NCBI GenBank assembly: GCA_017543265.1
Contig: JAFYGI010000008.1
Location: forward strand, 35,690-99,689
DNA from: Bacillota bacterium
GTDB lineage: Bacteria; Bacillota; Clostridia; Lachnospirales; CAG-274
Reading direction: 5' to 3'
DNA: 64,000 nt
Position numbers and translations under genes: made by a program. Positions within the stretch are counted from its first letter, which is position 1, and the number at the start of each line of letters is the position of its first letter. Shown piece by piece: positions 51,530-60,863 of this stretch. A model generated the notes under the pieces. That model ran no database searches and was not told the origin of the DNA. It saw only the letters and a list, made by a program, of their open reading frames with translations.

Positions 51530-51849
51530 TACTTGTGATAGGCGGCGCTTTTCAGGGCAAGACGGAGTTCGCAAAAAGCCGTTTTTGTGCGGACGAGGCC
51601 GAAATTTTCAATGCTTTTCATTTAAAAATACGCGAAACGATGAAAAACGGCGGCGATATATCGGCAGTCACCGAAAGTGCAAAAAAATTTAAGATAGTGA
51701 TAAGCGACGAGGTCGGCAGCGGGATAATACCCCTTGACAAATTCGACCGCGACTGGCGCGAAACGGTCGGCCGCGAGCTGTGTAAAATAGCGGCCTGCGC
51801 CGATGAGGTCTGGCGTGTAAGCTGCGGTATGGGACAAAAAATAAAATGA
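51526..51849 (+). CDS. Short CobU-like cobinamide kinase family protein
   Basis: A 107-residue protein with P-loop GGAFQGKTEFAK (residues 6-17) and the segment VISDEVGSGIIPLDKFDRDWRE, which matches the VSNEVGxGIVP region of CobU. It lacks the HR guanylylation motif. Short proteins of this kind are common in clostridial cobalamin operons beside a full cobU. It is likely to be a kinase-only or accessory form. It overlaps cobS by four bases and cbiB by four bases. Confidence 0.75.
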   Translation: MILVIGGAFQGKTEFAKSRFCADEAEIFNAFHLKIRETMKNGGDISAVTESAKKFKIVISDEVGSGIIPLDKFDRDWRETVGRELCKIAACADEVWRVSCGMGQKIK

Positions 51850-52814
51850 AGGAATATTTGGAAGTATCTGTTATAAGCTGTGTTATCGGGTTTTTGCTGG
51901 ACTTTGTGATAGGCGACCCCGCGTGGGCGTTCCACCCGATACGTCTGATAGGCAGTTTAATAAGCCTTTTTGAAAAGGTATGCAGGCGCATTTTCCCCAA
52001 AACAAAGGCGGGAGAGATATTCGCAGGCTTTTTGCTTGTGCTGTCGGTGTGCTTTATTACGTTTTTTACCGCCCTTTTTATCTCGGCGGCAATTAAAAAT
52101 ATTTATATAAAAATTGCGGTAAATTCGCTTATATGCTGCTTTATGCTTGCGGCAAGGTCGCTTAAGCAAGAGAGTATGAGGGTATATGACAAGCTAAAGC
52201 AAAACGATATCGAGGGCGCAAGAAAGGCCGTGTCAATGATAGTTGGCAGAGATACCGCAGTGCTTGATGAGCGAGGCATAACAAAGGCCGCGGTGGAGAC
52301 CGTTGCCGAAAATCTGTCCGACGGCGTTATTGCACCTATGCTTTATATGATGTTTTTCGGCAGCGCGGCCGGTGTTTTGTACAAGGCGATAAACACTATG
52401 GATTCTATGGTGGGCTACAAAAACGACAAATATATCAATTTCGGAAAGTGCGCCGCAAGGCTTGATGATATCGTTAATTTTATCCCGTCAAGGCTTTCTG
52501 CCCTTTTGCTTATACTTACCGCGCCGCTGTGCGGGCAAAGTGCGAAAAATGCCTTAAAAATTTTTATCCGTGACGGGGGAAAGCACGCCAGCCCGAATTC
52601 CGCCCGTACCGAGGCCGCCTGCGCAGGCGCAATGGGTATACAGCTTGCGGGCGATGCCTATTATTTCGGTAAGCTTTACAAAAAGCCTTTTATCGGCGAT
52701 GATATAAACGAGATAAAGCCCGAACATATAGCCATAGCAAATAAAATGATGTACGCCGCGGCTTGGCTTGGACTGGTGATTTTTGCGGGAATAGGGGTGA
52801 TGATATGGATATGA
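51846..52814 (+). CDS. cbiB: Adenosylcobinamide-phosphate synthase
   Basis: A 322-residue membrane protein that attaches aminopropanol (phosphate) to adenosylcobyric acid. Family marks are DFVIGDPAWAFHPIRLIGSLI, GRDTAVLDERGITKAAVETVAENLSDGVIAP and GYKNDKYINFGKCAARLDD. About five membrane helices are visible. The start overlaps the small CobU-like gene by four bases. The neighbouring cobD supplies the aminopropanol phosphate, so the two work in sequence. Confidence 0.95.
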   Translation: MKEYLEVSVISCVIGFLLDFVIGDPAWAFHPIRLIGSLISLFEKVCRRIFPKTKAGEIFAGFLLVLSVCFITFFTALFISAAIKNIYIKIAVNSLICCFMLAARSLKQESMRVYDKLKQNDIEGARKAVSMIVGRDTAVLDERGITKAAVETVAENLSDGVIAPMLYMMFFGSAAGVLYKAINTMDSMVGYKNDKYINFGKCAARLDDIVNFIPSRLSALLLILTAPLCGQSAKNALKIFIRDGGKHASPNSARTEAACAGAMGIQLAGDAYYFGKLYKKPFIGDDINEIKPEHIAIANKMMYAAAWLGLVIFAGIGVMIWI

Positions 52815-52847
52815 TATTAAAATCCCCGAAATTTAAAAGGAGCAATT

Positions 52848-53843
52848 ATGTCAATTCAGATACACGGCGGCGATATTTACGCCTTTGACAGGCCGATACT
52901 TGATTTTTCGGCAAGCATAGATCCTCTCGGTGCGCCCGAAAGCGTTATCGCGGCGGCGAGGGACAGTCTTGAAAATTTGGACAGATACCCCGACGACAAA
53001 TGCCGTGCCCTGACACTTGCCTTGGCGCAAAAGGAGGGGGGAAAGCCCGAAAACATCCTTTGCGGAAACGGCGCGGAGGAGCTTATTTATGCCACCATGC
53101 AGGCGCTGCGCCCAAGGCGTGTGCTTATCGTATCGCCCACCTTTTCCGAGTACGAGCGTGCGGCGCTGTCGGTCGGTGCGCAGATAATAAAATATACCCT
53201 GGACGAGAAAAACGGCTTTTGCATAGAAGAGGATATCCTTAACTATACCAAACAGGCCGATATCACCTTTATCTGTGACCCCAATAACCCTACGGGCAGG
53301 CTTACGGATGCGGGTTTGATAAAGAAAATAGCGGAAAACGCCGATTTTACTGTGATAGACAGGTCATTTGAGGACTTTGCAAATTGTGAAAAGATAAATT
53401 TTTCAAAAAATATGCTTTTAATAAAGTCCTTTACAAAAATATATGCCATACCCGCTTTAAGGCTTGGCTATGCGGTCGGCAGCGGTGAAATAATAAACAG
53501 GATAAATAATGCAAAGCCGCGCTGGAGCGTTTCGATACCCGCACAGGCGGCTGGGCTTGCAGCCTTAAGCGAAACGGACTTTATCGAAAAAAGCCTTAAA
53601 TACATAAATGCCGAAAAGGAATTTATTTACAAAAGGCTTGACGAATTGAAAATAAAATACTTTAAATCGGATGCGAATTTTATTTTGTTTAAATGTGATA
53701 TCCCGCTTTATGATATCCTGCTTGAAAAGGGCATTTTGATACGGGACTGCGCAAGCTTCGGGCTGAACGGCTTTTACAGGACAGCGGTAAAAAGGCATAA
53801 CGAAAACGAAATACTTATCAAGGCTTTGGAGGCGTGTATTTGA
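52848..53843 (+). CDS. cobD: Threonine-phosphate decarboxylase
   Basis: A 331-residue PLP enzyme of aminotransferase fold class I, closely related to histidinol-phosphate aminotransferase. CDPNNPTGR and the PLP lysine in LIKSFTKIYAIPALRLGYA are clear, as is the N-terminal HGGDIYAFDRPILDFSASIDPLG, typical of CobD rather than HisC. It makes (R)-1-amino-2-propanol phosphate from threonine phosphate for the nucleotide loop. It begins 34 bases after cbiB with AAAGGAG upstream. The operon context supports CobD over HisC. Confidence 0.92.
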   Translation: MSIQIHGGDIYAFDRPILDFSASIDPLGAPESVIAAARDSLENLDRYPDDKCRALTLALAQKEGGKPENILCGNGAEELIYATMQALRPRRVLIVSPTFSEYERAALSVGAQIIKYTLDEKNGFCIEEDILNYTKQADITFICDPNNPTGRLTDAGLIKKIAENADFTVIDRSFEDFANCEKINFSKNMLLIKSFTKIYAIPALRLGYAVGSGEIINRINNAKPRWSVSIPAQAAGLAALSETDFIEKSLKYINAEKEFIYKRLDELKIKYFKSDANFILFKCDIPLYDILLEKGILIRDCASFGLNGFYRTAVKRHNENEILIKALEACI

Positions 53844-53864
53844 AAGGATGGAAGAAAAAGGAAA

Positions 53865-55340
53865 ATGGCTAAGTCAATAATGCTTCAGGGCACCATGTCC
53901 AATGTGGGCAAAAGCCTTTTGACGGCGGCTTTATGCCGCATTTTTACCCGTGACGGGTACAAAACGGCCCCCTTTAAGTCACAGAATATGGCGCTTAACT
54001 CCTTTATAACCGGGGAGGGGCTGGAGATAGGCCGCGCCCAGGCTATGCAGGCCGAGGCGGCGGGCATTGAGCCGTGTGCGGCGATGAATCCCGTGCTTTT
54101 AAAGCCCACCACCGATGTCGGCTCGCAGGTGATAGTCATGGGCGAGGTGGTCGGCAATATGACGGCACGGGAGTATTTCAAATACAAAAAACAACTTGTG
54201 CCGACAATAAAAGCCGCTTATGACAGCCTTGCGTCCGAAAACGACATTATAGTTATCGAGGGCGCGGGCAGCCCCGCGGAGATAAATTTAAAGGCCGATG
54301 ACATTGTAAATATGGGTGTTGCCAAAATGACAAATTCTCCCGTTCTGCTTATCGGCGATATTGACAGGGGCGGCGTGTTTGCACAGCTTCTGGGGACGGT
54401 CGATCTGCTGGAGGAGGACGAAAAACGGCTTGTAAAGGGGCTTATTGTCAATAAATTCCGCGGAGACAAAAGCCTTTTGCGCTCGGGCGTGGATATACTG
54501 GAGCAGCGCTCGGGCAAGCCCGTTTTGGGCGTTGTACCTTATATCAAGGCCGATATCGACGACGAGGACAGCCTGTCGGAGCGCTTTGACAGGCACGGAA
54601 AGGGCGTTATAGATATAGCGGTGATACGGCTTGCGCATATCTCCAATTTTACGGATCTTACCGCGCTTGAATGTATAGACGGCGTGGGGCTGAGGTATGT
54701 TTCCCGCGCGGGAGAGCTGGGGCGGCCCGATATGGTCATACTGCCGGGCACAAAAAGCACAATGGCGGATATGAAAATACTGCGCGAAAACGGCCTTGAA
54801 GCCGCGATAAAACGTCTTGCGGACGGGGGCACTCCCGTTTTCGGCATCTGCGGCGGCTTTCAGCTTTTGGGCGAGGAAATATCCGACCCCTGCGGCACGG
54901 AGGGCGGCGGAAGTATCTGCGGCATGGGGCTTTTGCCCGTTAAAACGGTGTTTTCCCCGCAAAAAACGCGCACGCGCACAAGCGGCGTTTTTAAAAATGC
55001 GGGCGGTGTGTTTTCGGGGCTTAACGGCGAAAGCTTCGAGGGCTACGAGATACACATGGGCGAGACCGACAGCTCGATGAGCCTGCTTGAAAACGGAAAA
55101 TATGACGGCATGAATATCGGAAATATCTACGGCACCTATATCCACGGCATTTTCGACGCAAAGGGAGTGTCGGAAAAGATAATTTCGGCGCTGGCGGACA
55201 AAAAGGGCGTTGATATGGACGGCATACGCACATTTAATATGAAGGAATACAAAAACTCACAGTATGATATACTGGCCAATGCGGTAAGGCAAAGCCTTGA
55301 CATGGACAGGATATACAAGATCATCGGGGAGGGCGTTTAA
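53865..55340 (+). CDS. cbiP: Cobyric acid synthase
   Basis: A 491-residue glutamine-dependent amidase (CbiP/CobQ) that amidates the b, d, e and g side chains of adenosylcobyrinate a,c-diamide. The N-terminal P-loop is GTMSNVGKSLLTAALC. The glutaminase part has PDMVILPGTKST, the nucleophile Cys in FGICGGFQLLGE and YEIHMGET with its histidine. It lies 22 bases after cobD, and the stop is directly followed by the GTG of cobO. Length fits the family. Confidence 0.95.
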   Translation: MAKSIMLQGTMSNVGKSLLTAALCRIFTRDGYKTAPFKSQNMALNSFITGEGLEIGRAQAMQAEAAGIEPCAAMNPVLLKPTTDVGSQVIVMGEVVGNMTAREYFKYKKQLVPTIKAAYDSLASENDIIVIEGAGSPAEINLKADDIVNMGVAKMTNSPVLLIGDIDRGGVFAQLLGTVDLLEEDEKRLVKGLIVNKFRGDKSLLRSGVDILEQRSGKPVLGVVPYIKADIDDEDSLSERFDRHGKGVIDIAVIRLAHISNFTDLTALECIDGVGLRYVSRAGELGRPDMVILPGTKSTMADMKILRENGLEAAIKRLADGGTPVFGICGGFQLLGEEISDPCGTEGGGSICGMGLLPVKTVFSPQKTRTRTSGVFKNAGGVFSGLNGESFEGYEIHMGETDSSMSLLENGKYDGMNIGNIYGTYIHGIFDAKGVSEKIISALADKKGVDMDGIRTFNMKEYKNSQYDILANAVRQSLDMDRIYKIIGEGV

Positions 55341-55847
55341 GTGATACACATTTACTGCGGCGACGGCAAGGGCAAGACCACGGCGGCAATGGGGCTTGCG
55401 CTGCGCTGTATCGGACACGGCGGGAAAGTGCTTGTAATGCAGTTTTTAAAGGACGGCACAAGCGGCGAGATCGGGGCGTTGAAAACGCTCGGTGCGGAGC
55501 TCCTGCCCGCATATCCCGACATAAAATTCAGCTTTAAAATGACGGACGGGGAAAAACGCCGTGCGGCGGAGTTTTACGCAAATGCGCTTGGTGAGATACA
55601 AGCAAAGGCGGGGGATTTTGACATGGTCATCCTCGACGAGATCCTGCACGCCGTCAACCTTGGTTTTATCCCGCTTGAAAGCCTGCTTTCCTTCCTTGAA
55701 AACAAGCCCGAAGGCCTTGAGGTCGCAATGACGGGCAGAGAACCGAAGGCGGAGCTGATGGAAACCGCCGATTATATAACGGAAATGAAAAAGACGAAGC
55801 ACCCCTTTGACAAGGGTGTAAAAGCAAGAAAAATGGTGGAGTTTTAA
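55341..55847 (+). CDS. cobO: Corrinoid adenosyltransferase (BtuR/CobO type)
   Basis: A 168-residue ATP:corrinoid adenosyltransferase that adds the upper adenosyl ligand. The P-loop is CGDGKGKTTAAMG (about residues 6-18). LVMQFLKDGTSGE and MVILDEILHAVNLGFI are family signatures. It starts with GTG immediately after the cbiP stop and ends immediately before the cobT ATG, so it is tightly packed in the operon. The short N-terminus, without the lid extension of Salmonella BtuR, is common in Clostridia. Confidence 0.94.
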   Translation: MIHIYCGDGKGKTTAAMGLALRCIGHGGKVLVMQFLKDGTSGEIGALKTLGAELLPAYPDIKFSFKMTDGEKRRAAEFYANALGEIQAKAGDFDMVILDEILHAVNLGFIPLESLLSFLENKPEGLEVAMTGREPKAELMETADYITEMKKTKHPFDKGVKARKMVEF

Positions 55848-56885
55848 ATGGATATCAGGGTTTTTGACAGGGCGGCGGCGCAGAGAGCGCGGGAACGCTG
55901 GCTTTTTGTAGCAAAGCCGCTGTTCGGTCTGGGGCGGTTTGAGGACATGATAATACAGATCGCGGGCATAAAGGGCAGCGAAATGTTCGGCCTTGACAAA
56001 AAGGCGCTTGTTGTTATGTGTGCCGACAACGGCATTGTGGCCGAGGGTGTGACCCAGACGGGACAGGAGGTCACCGCGGCGGTGGCGGCAAACTTCCTTT
56101 GCGGCAAAACAAGTGTCTGCAAAATGGCAGAGCTTGCGGGCGTGGATGTTTTTCCCGTGGATATCGGCATAGCAAGGGATGTTGACGGCCTTACCGTGCC
56201 CGAAAAAAAGCTTATGTACGGCACCGACAATATGACAAAGGGGCCCGCGATGAGCCGTGAGACTGCCGAAAGGGCGGTAAAACTGGGCATTGAAACGGCC
56301 GCGAAATTGGCGAAAAAGGGCTATGAGATCATCTGCACGGGCGAGATGGGCATAGGCAATACCTCGGCGGCAAGTGCGGTAATATCGGCGTTTCTGGATA
56401 TGCCGCCAGAAATGACGGTGGGGCGCGGTGCAGGGCTTGACAGCGCGGGGCTTAAAAGAAAAACGGATGCCGTAAAAAAAGCCCTTGATGTGAACAGACC
56501 CGACAAAAACGATGCGCTTGACGTGCTGTCCAAGGTGGGCGGTCTGGATATTGCGGGGCTTGCGGGCGTGTTTATCGGCGGTGCGGTATGCGGCGTGCCC
56601 GTTGTGACGGACGGGTTTATTTCGGCGGCGGCCGCGCTTTGTGCGGTAAGGCTTTGCGGCGGTGCGGCGGATTTTATCCTGCCCTCCCATGTTTCAAAGG
56701 AGCCTGCGGTCGGGGTCTTGTTCAGGGAGTTGGGGCTGACACCCGTTATAGATGCGAATATGTGTCTGGGCGAGGGCAGCGGTGCGGTGATGCTTATGCC
56801 GCTTCTGGACATGGCCTGTGCGGTGTATGCACAAATGCCGACCTTTGACGATATAAAAATAGAACGATACAGGATACAGGAATAA
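55848..56885 (+). CDS. cobT: Nicotinate-nucleotide-dimethylbenzimidazole phosphoribosyltransferase
   Basis: A 345-residue enzyme that makes alpha-ribazole phosphate, activating the lower ligand base. Conserved stretches are VVMCADNGIVAEGVTQTGQEVT, GEMGIGNTSAASAV, GRGAGLDSAGLKRK and the C-terminal GEGSGAVMLMPLLDMA, which includes the catalytic Glu. It starts directly after cobO and is followed by cobC. Genes that make dimethylbenzimidazole are not in the window, so the natural lower ligand cannot be inferred. Confidence 0.95.
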   Translation: MDIRVFDRAAAQRARERWLFVAKPLFGLGRFEDMIIQIAGIKGSEMFGLDKKALVVMCADNGIVAEGVTQTGQEVTAAVAANFLCGKTSVCKMAELAGVDVFPVDIGIARDVDGLTVPEKKLMYGTDNMTKGPAMSRETAERAVKLGIETAAKLAKKGYEIICTGEMGIGNTSAASAVISAFLDMPPEMTVGRGAGLDSAGLKRKTDAVKKALDVNRPDKNDALDVLSKVGGLDIAGLAGVFIGGAVCGVPVVTDGFISAAAALCAVRLCGGAADFILPSHVSKEPAVGVLFRELGLTPVIDANMCLGEGSGAVMLMPLLDMACAVYAQMPTFDDIKIERYRIQE

Positions 56886-56897
56886 AAAAGGTATAAT

Positions 56898-57488
56898 ATG
56901 GAAATAATACTTATACGCCACGGAAAAACACAGGGCAATCTGGCGGGCAGATACATAGGCAGGACGGACGAGCCTTTGGCAAAAGAGGGCGCAGACGAGC
57001 TGGCCTGCGGGCAATATCCCGCTGCCGATGCCGTGGTATCGAGCCCGATGCTGCGCTGTAAAATGACGGCGGGGATAATCTATCCCGATAAAACGCCCGT
57101 TATATATGACGACCTGCGCGAGTGCGATTTCGGCACCTTTGAGGGCAAGACCAACGAGCAGCTGAAAGACGACCCGCTGTATATAAAATGGATAGAAAAC
57201 GCAGGGGATATACCCTTCCCCGACGGCGAGGATGCAAAGACCTTTTGTCGGCGCTGCTGTGCGGCTTTTGAACGGGCCGTGCGTGAGAATGTCTGCGAAA
57301 GGCTTGCCTTTGTGGTGCACGGCGGGGTGATAATGGCGGTCATGGACAGGTACTGCACCGAGCGGCGCAGCTTTTACGGCTGGCACGTCAAAAACGGCTG
57401 CGGCTATGTCTGCCGATGGGACGAAAACACAAAAAACCTCTATATAAGGGAAGAATTTCGGCCTCAGACACAATTCGTTTGGGCATAG
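56898..57488 (+). CDS. cobC: Alpha-ribazole phosphatase-like histidine phosphatase
   Basis: A 196-residue member of the phosphoglycerate-mutase-like histidine phosphatases. The catalytic motif LIRHGKTQGNLAGRYIGRTDEPL is at the N-terminus, and VVHGGVIMAVM carries the second histidine. By position at the end of the cobalamin operon it is most likely the phosphatase that removes the phosphate from alpha-ribazole phosphate or adenosylcobalamin phosphate. The family is broad, so function rests on context. It is the last of ten genes read in one direction from 49712. Confidence 0.87.
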   Translation: MEIILIRHGKTQGNLAGRYIGRTDEPLAKEGADELACGQYPAADAVVSSPMLRCKMTAGIIYPDKTPVIYDDLRECDFGTFEGKTNEQLKDDPLYIKWIENAGDIPFPDGEDAKTFCRRCCAAFERAVRENVCERLAFVVHGGVIMAVMDRYCTERRSFYGWHVKNGCGYVCRWDENTKNLYIREEFRPQTQFVWA

Positions 57489-57572
57489 TGTAAGGACAGT
57501 CCCCTTTATTTATGCCTTAAATGGACAAAATTAACAAAAATTTAAAAAACCTTAAAAACCCGAAATAAATGC

Positions 57573-57601
57573 TTGATTTTTAGGTGTGGATTTGTTATAC
57601 T
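57573..57601 (+). promoter_or_regulatory. Promoter of the rpsM operon
   Basis: TTGATT (57573-57578), 17-base spacer, TATACT (57596-57601), giving a transcript start near 57608 and a leader of about 245 bases. Confidence 0.7.
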
Positions 57602-57604
57602 AAA

Positions 57605-57853
57605 AACTGGTTTGACGTCGGATATTATTGCTGTGCGTTTGCTCAAACAACAGTATTATTATGGTTTTATAAGGGTAAAAGCCCTTGACGACCTTGGGTA
57701 CCGAGTCCGCGTACCGAAACGCGGCTTAACTTTGCTTTGCGGGGAGCGGCTGCCCGGCAGAGCGTATCTGACAGATGACCGAAGCCGTGAAAACGGCAGT
57801 AACATTACAGTACCGCACAGGCGGTGGAGTTTAAACAAGGAGGTAACAAGTAT
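57605..57853 (+). promoter_or_regulatory. Long structured leader of the alpha operon, candidate ribosomal-protein site
   Basis: The 365-base gap before rpsM has no gene. The transcribed part can fold into several short hairpins: AAGGG/CCCTT (57671-57686), CCGCGT/ACGCGG (57707-57724), GCCGT/ACGGC with a GAAA loop (57784-57797) and ACCGC/GCGGT (57812-57825), the last ending 12 bases before the ribosome site. In E. coli the S4 protein represses this operon at a leader before rpsM, and S4 is encoded in this operon too, so similar control is plausible. Confidence 0.5.
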
Positions 57854-58222
57854 ATGGCTCGTATAGCGGGTGTAGACTTACCGAGAGAAAAAAGAATTGA
57901 AATAGGTCTTACTTATGTTTACGGTATCGGCCGTGCAAGCTCCAACAGGATCCTTGCCGAAGCAGGCGTTAACCCCGATACAAGAGTAAGAGACCTTACA
58001 GATGACGAGGTTGCAAAGATCCGTGAAGTGATCGACGCATCCCAGACTGTAGAGGGTGATTTAAGACGTGAGATCGCGCTTAATATCAAACGATTAGTGG
58101 AGATCGGCTGCTACAGAGGTATCCGCCACAGAAAGGGTCTTCCCGTAAGAGGTCAGAAGACCAAGACCAACGCTCGTACAAGAAAAGGTCCCAGAAGGAC
58201 TGTTGCGAACAAGAAGAAATAA
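57854..58222 (+). CDS. rpsM: 30S ribosomal protein S13
   Basis: A 122-residue ribosomal protein at the head of the small subunit, contacting 5S/L5 bridges. It begins [25 protein letters not shown] and ends with the basic [28 protein letters not shown] tail. ATG 57854 is chosen because AAGGAGG lies about ten bases upstream. It leads the operon rpsM-rpsK-rpsD-rpoA-rplQ. The rpmJ and infA genes that often precede it in Firmicutes are absent here, cobC lying upstream instead. Confidence 0.98.
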   Translation: MARIAGVDLPREKRIEIGLTYVYGIGRASSNRILAEAGVNPDTRVRDLTDDEVAKIREVIDASQTVEGDLRREIALNIKRLVEIGCYRGIRHRKGLPVRGQKTKTNARTRKGPRRTVANKKK

Positions 58223-58253
58223 TCATTTGATATTATTTGGGAGGTTAGTTTAA

Positions 58254-58655
58254 ATGGCTAAGAAAACAGTTAAGAAGACTGTAGGCCGCAGACGCCGCGA
58301 CAAAAAGGTCGTAGAGCGTGGTGCAGCACACATCCAGTCTACTTTTAATAACACTATCGTAACTATTACAGATGCCGCAGGCAACGCTCTTTCATGGGCA
58401 AGCGCAGGCGAGCTTGGCTTCAGGGGCTCCAGAAAGTCCACACCTTACGCCGCACAGATGGCAGCAGAAAAGGCAGCAGGCGCTGCAAAGGATTACGGCT
58501 TAAAGACTGTTGAAGTATTTGTAAAGGGCCCGGGCAGCGGACGTGAGGCAGCTATCCGTGCATTGCAGGCAGCAGGCCTTGACGTAACAATGATCAAGGA
58601 TGTTACACCCGTTCCTCATAACGGATGCAGACCGCCTAAGCGTAGAAGAGTTTAA
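58254..58655 (+). CDS. rpsK: 30S ribosomal protein S11
   Basis: A 133-residue ribosomal protein of the platform of the small subunit, part of the mRNA exit region. It has [20 protein letters not shown] and [20 protein letters not shown], and ends with [16 protein letters not shown], the invariant tail. GGGAGG precedes the ATG. It lies 31 bases after rpsM in the same operon. Nothing unusual was noticed. Confidence 0.98.
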   Translation: MAKKTVKKTVGRRRRDKKVVERGAAHIQSTFNNTIVTITDAAGNALSWASAGELGFRGSRKSTPYAAQMAAEKAAGAAKDYGLKTVEVFVKGPGSGREAAIRALQAAGLDVTMIKDVTPVPHNGCRPPKRRRV

Positions 58656-58694
58656 TTACAAGTTTTTTATCGATTATAACGGAGGTAACTATTA

Positions 58695-59285
58695 ATGGCT
58701 AGAGATATGGGTCCTATCATTAAAAGATGCAGATACTTGGGTATAGAGCCTTCAGTTCTTGGTTCAAGCAAGAAGGCAGGACACCGCAAGAGAAATATGC
58801 GTAAATTAAGTGAATACGGTATTCAGTTAAAAGAAAAGCAGAAAGTCAAGTTCATATACGGCGTGCTTGAAAAGCAGTTCAGAAACTACTATGAAAAGGC
58901 TGAAAAGATGCACGGCATCGCAGGTGAGAACCTTCTTATGCTCCTTGAGATGAGACTTGACAATGTTGTTTACAGACTTGGCTACGGCCGCACAAGAAAG
59001 GAAGCCCGCCAGGTGGTAAGACACAATATGGTGACTATCAACGGCAAGAAGGCAAACATTCCTTCGCAGCAGGTCAAGGTAGGCGACGTTATCGAGATCA
59101 AGGAGACCAAAAAGGGCCTTCAGAGATTTAAGGATGTACTTGATGTAACAGCTTCAAGGATCGTTCCCGAGTGGTTATCGGCAGACCATGACAACCTTAA
59201 GGGTAGTGTACAGACACTTCCCAAGAGAGAGCAGCTTGACCTGCCTGTTAACGAGACACTTATCGTCGAGTTGTACAGCAAGTAA
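58695..59285 (+). CDS. rpsD: 30S ribosomal protein S4
   Basis: A 196-residue primary 16S rRNA-binding protein, also a known translational regulator of this operon in E. coli. The N-terminal zinc cysteines of some S4 forms are absent. LEMRLDNVVYRLGYGRTRKEARQ and the S4 RNA-binding domain GKKANIPSQQVKVGDVIEIK are present. In many Firmicutes rpsD stands elsewhere with its own leader, but here it is inside the alpha operon, which makes autogenous control from the rpsM leader possible. CGGAGG precedes the ATG. Confidence 0.98.
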   Translation: MARDMGPIIKRCRYLGIEPSVLGSSKKAGHRKRNMRKLSEYGIQLKEKQKVKFIYGVLEKQFRNYYEKAEKMHGIAGENLLMLLEMRLDNVVYRLGYGRTRKEARQVVRHNMVTINGKKANIPSQQVKVGDVIEIKETKKGLQRFKDVLDVTASRIVPEWLSADHDNLKGSVQTLPKREQLDLPVNETLIVELYSK

Positions 59286-59341
59286 TTTATCGGCTGTGTT
59301 TAAAACTATTATTAAATTGACTATTAGGGAGGTTGGACAGA

Positions 59342-60295
59342 GTGTTTGAGTTTGAGAAACCTCGCATCGAGATCACAGAAAAGAACGACACATACGGCTG
59401 CTTTGTTGTTGAACCGCTGGAGAGAGGCTACGGTACTACCCTTGGCAACTCTTTAAGAAGAATTTTGCTTTCTTCCCTGCCGGGCGCTGCTGTAAGCAAT
59501 GTTAAAATAGAGGGTGTGCTGCACGAGTTCAGTACGATACCCGGCGTTAAGGAGGATGTAACCGAAATAATCCTTAACCTTAAAAACCTTGCAATAAAAA
59601 ACACCAGCGACAGCAACGAGCCTAAAATGGCATACATCAACGCTTCGGGCGAATGTGAAGTCAAGGCAAGCGATATACAGTTTGATGCGGATATCGAAAT
59701 AATGAATCCCGACCTGCATATTGCCACCTTATCAGGCGGCCCCGACAGCAAGCTTTTTGTTGAGATAACAATAACAAAAGGCCGCGGTTACGTTGATGCG
59801 GCAAAGAATAAAAGGGCAGACCAGCCGCTTCGTATGATACCTGTAGATTCTATTTACACTCCTGTCAGACGTTGTAACTTCCGCGTGGAAGATACGCGTG
59901 TAGGTCAGATAACCGATTATGACAAGCTTACCTTTGAGGTATGGACAGACGGCACTATTGCGCCCGACGATGCAGTCAGCCTTGGTGCAAAGATACTTAA
60001 CGAGCATCTTAATCTGTTCGTTGACTTGTCAGACAGTGCAAGAAACGCCGAAATACTTGTCGAAAAGGAAGAGGGCAAGAAAGAAAAGGTGCTTGAACTC
60101 AGCATCGAGGAGCTTGACCTTTCCGTTCGTTCGTATAACTGCTTAAAGCGTGCAGGTATTAACACAGTTGAAGATCTTGCAAACAAAACAGAAGAAGATA
60201 TGATGAAAGTACGAAACCTCGGCCGCAAGTCGCTTGAGGAAGTGCTTAATAAGTTGGCCGAGCTTGGCTTAAGCTTAAGTCCGAGCGAGGAATAA
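59342..60295 (+). CDS. rpoA: DNA-directed RNA polymerase subunit alpha
   Basis: A 317-residue subunit that starts polymerase assembly and contacts promoters and regulators. The N-terminal domain ([21 protein letters not shown]) and the C-terminal domain ([22 protein letters not shown], then [21 protein letters not shown]) are complete and joined by a charged linker. GTG 59342 is the start, nine bases after GGGAGG (59327-59332). A TTG at 59333 is too close to that site. It belongs to the S13 operon. Confidence 0.97.
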   Translation: MFEFEKPRIEITEKNDTYGCFVVEPLERGYGTTLGNSLRRILLSSLPGAAVSNVKIEGVLHEFSTIPGVKEDVTEIILNLKNLAIKNTSDSNEPKMAYINASGECEVKASDIQFDADIEIMNPDLHIATLSGGPDSKLFVEITITKGRGYVDAAKNKRADQPLRMIPVDSIYTPVRRCNFRVEDTRVGQITDYDKLTFEVWTDGTIAPDDAVSLGAKILNEHLNLFVDLSDSARNAEILVEKEEGKKEKVLELSIEELDLSVRSYNCLKRAGINTVEDLANKTEEDMMKVRNLGRKSLEEVLNKLAELGLSLSPSEE

Positions 60296-60317
60296 GATAA
60301 CATAAGGAGGTTTACCA

Positions 60318-60854
60318 ATGTCCGGATATAGAAAACTTGGACGTACAGCAAGCCAGCGTAAGGCGCTGCTGCGCAACCAGGTAACTAATTTATTGTACCA
60401 CGGTAAAATAGAAACTACCGAGTCTAAGGCTAAGGAAATAAGAAGCATCACCGAAAAGCTTATAACACTTGCAGTTAAGGAAAAGGATAACTTTGAGGAA
60501 GTTACCGTAACTGCTAAGGTTGCTAAGAAGGATGCCGAGGGCAAGCGTGTTAAGGAAGTTGTAAACGGCAAGAAAGTTACCGTTTTTGACGAAGTTGAAA
60601 AGACTATCAAGAAAGACAACCCCACACGTCTTAACGCAAGAAGAAAGATCCTTGCTTACCTTTACCCTGTAACAGAGGTTCCTGCCGACGGCAGAAAGGT
60701 AAGAAGCAATACCGTTAAGGTGGATATGGCTGCAAAGCTTTTTGACGAGATCGCACCCAAGTATGCAGGCAGAAACGGCGGCTACACAAGAATTGTGAAG
60801 CTTGGCGCAAGACGCGGCGACGGTGCAGAGACGGTTATTATCGAACTTATCTGA
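60318..60854 (+). CDS. rplQ: 50S ribosomal protein L17, long form
   Basis: A 178-residue L17, about 50-60 residues longer than the typical 113-130. The N-terminal [22 protein letters not shown] and C-terminal [25 protein letters not shown] are standard. The extra part lies around residues 60-100 ([20 protein letters not shown] and onward), with lysine-rich beta-hairpin-like sequence. It is the last gene of the operon, ended by tandem terminators. The insertion looks lineage-specific and keeps the frame. Confidence 0.96.
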   Translation: MSGYRKLGRTASQRKALLRNQVTNLLYHGKIETTESKAKEIRSITEKLITLAVKEKDNFEEVTVTAKVAKKDAEGKRVKEVVNGKKVTVFDEVEKTIKKDNPTRLNARRKILAYLYPVTEVPADGRKVRSNTVKVDMAAKLFDEIAPKYAGRNGGYTRIVKLGARRGDGAETVIIELI

Positions 60855-60863
60855 TTTTTTATC

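Noticed and set aside
55446..56690. 414-residue frame opposite cobO and cobT
   Set aside because: It is a codon-bias shadow that spans two clear cobalamin genes.
57573..57866. 97-residue frame overlapping the rpsM start
   Set aside because: It lies in the leader, lacks a ribosome site and is out of frame with rpsM. The hairpins and promoter explain this region.
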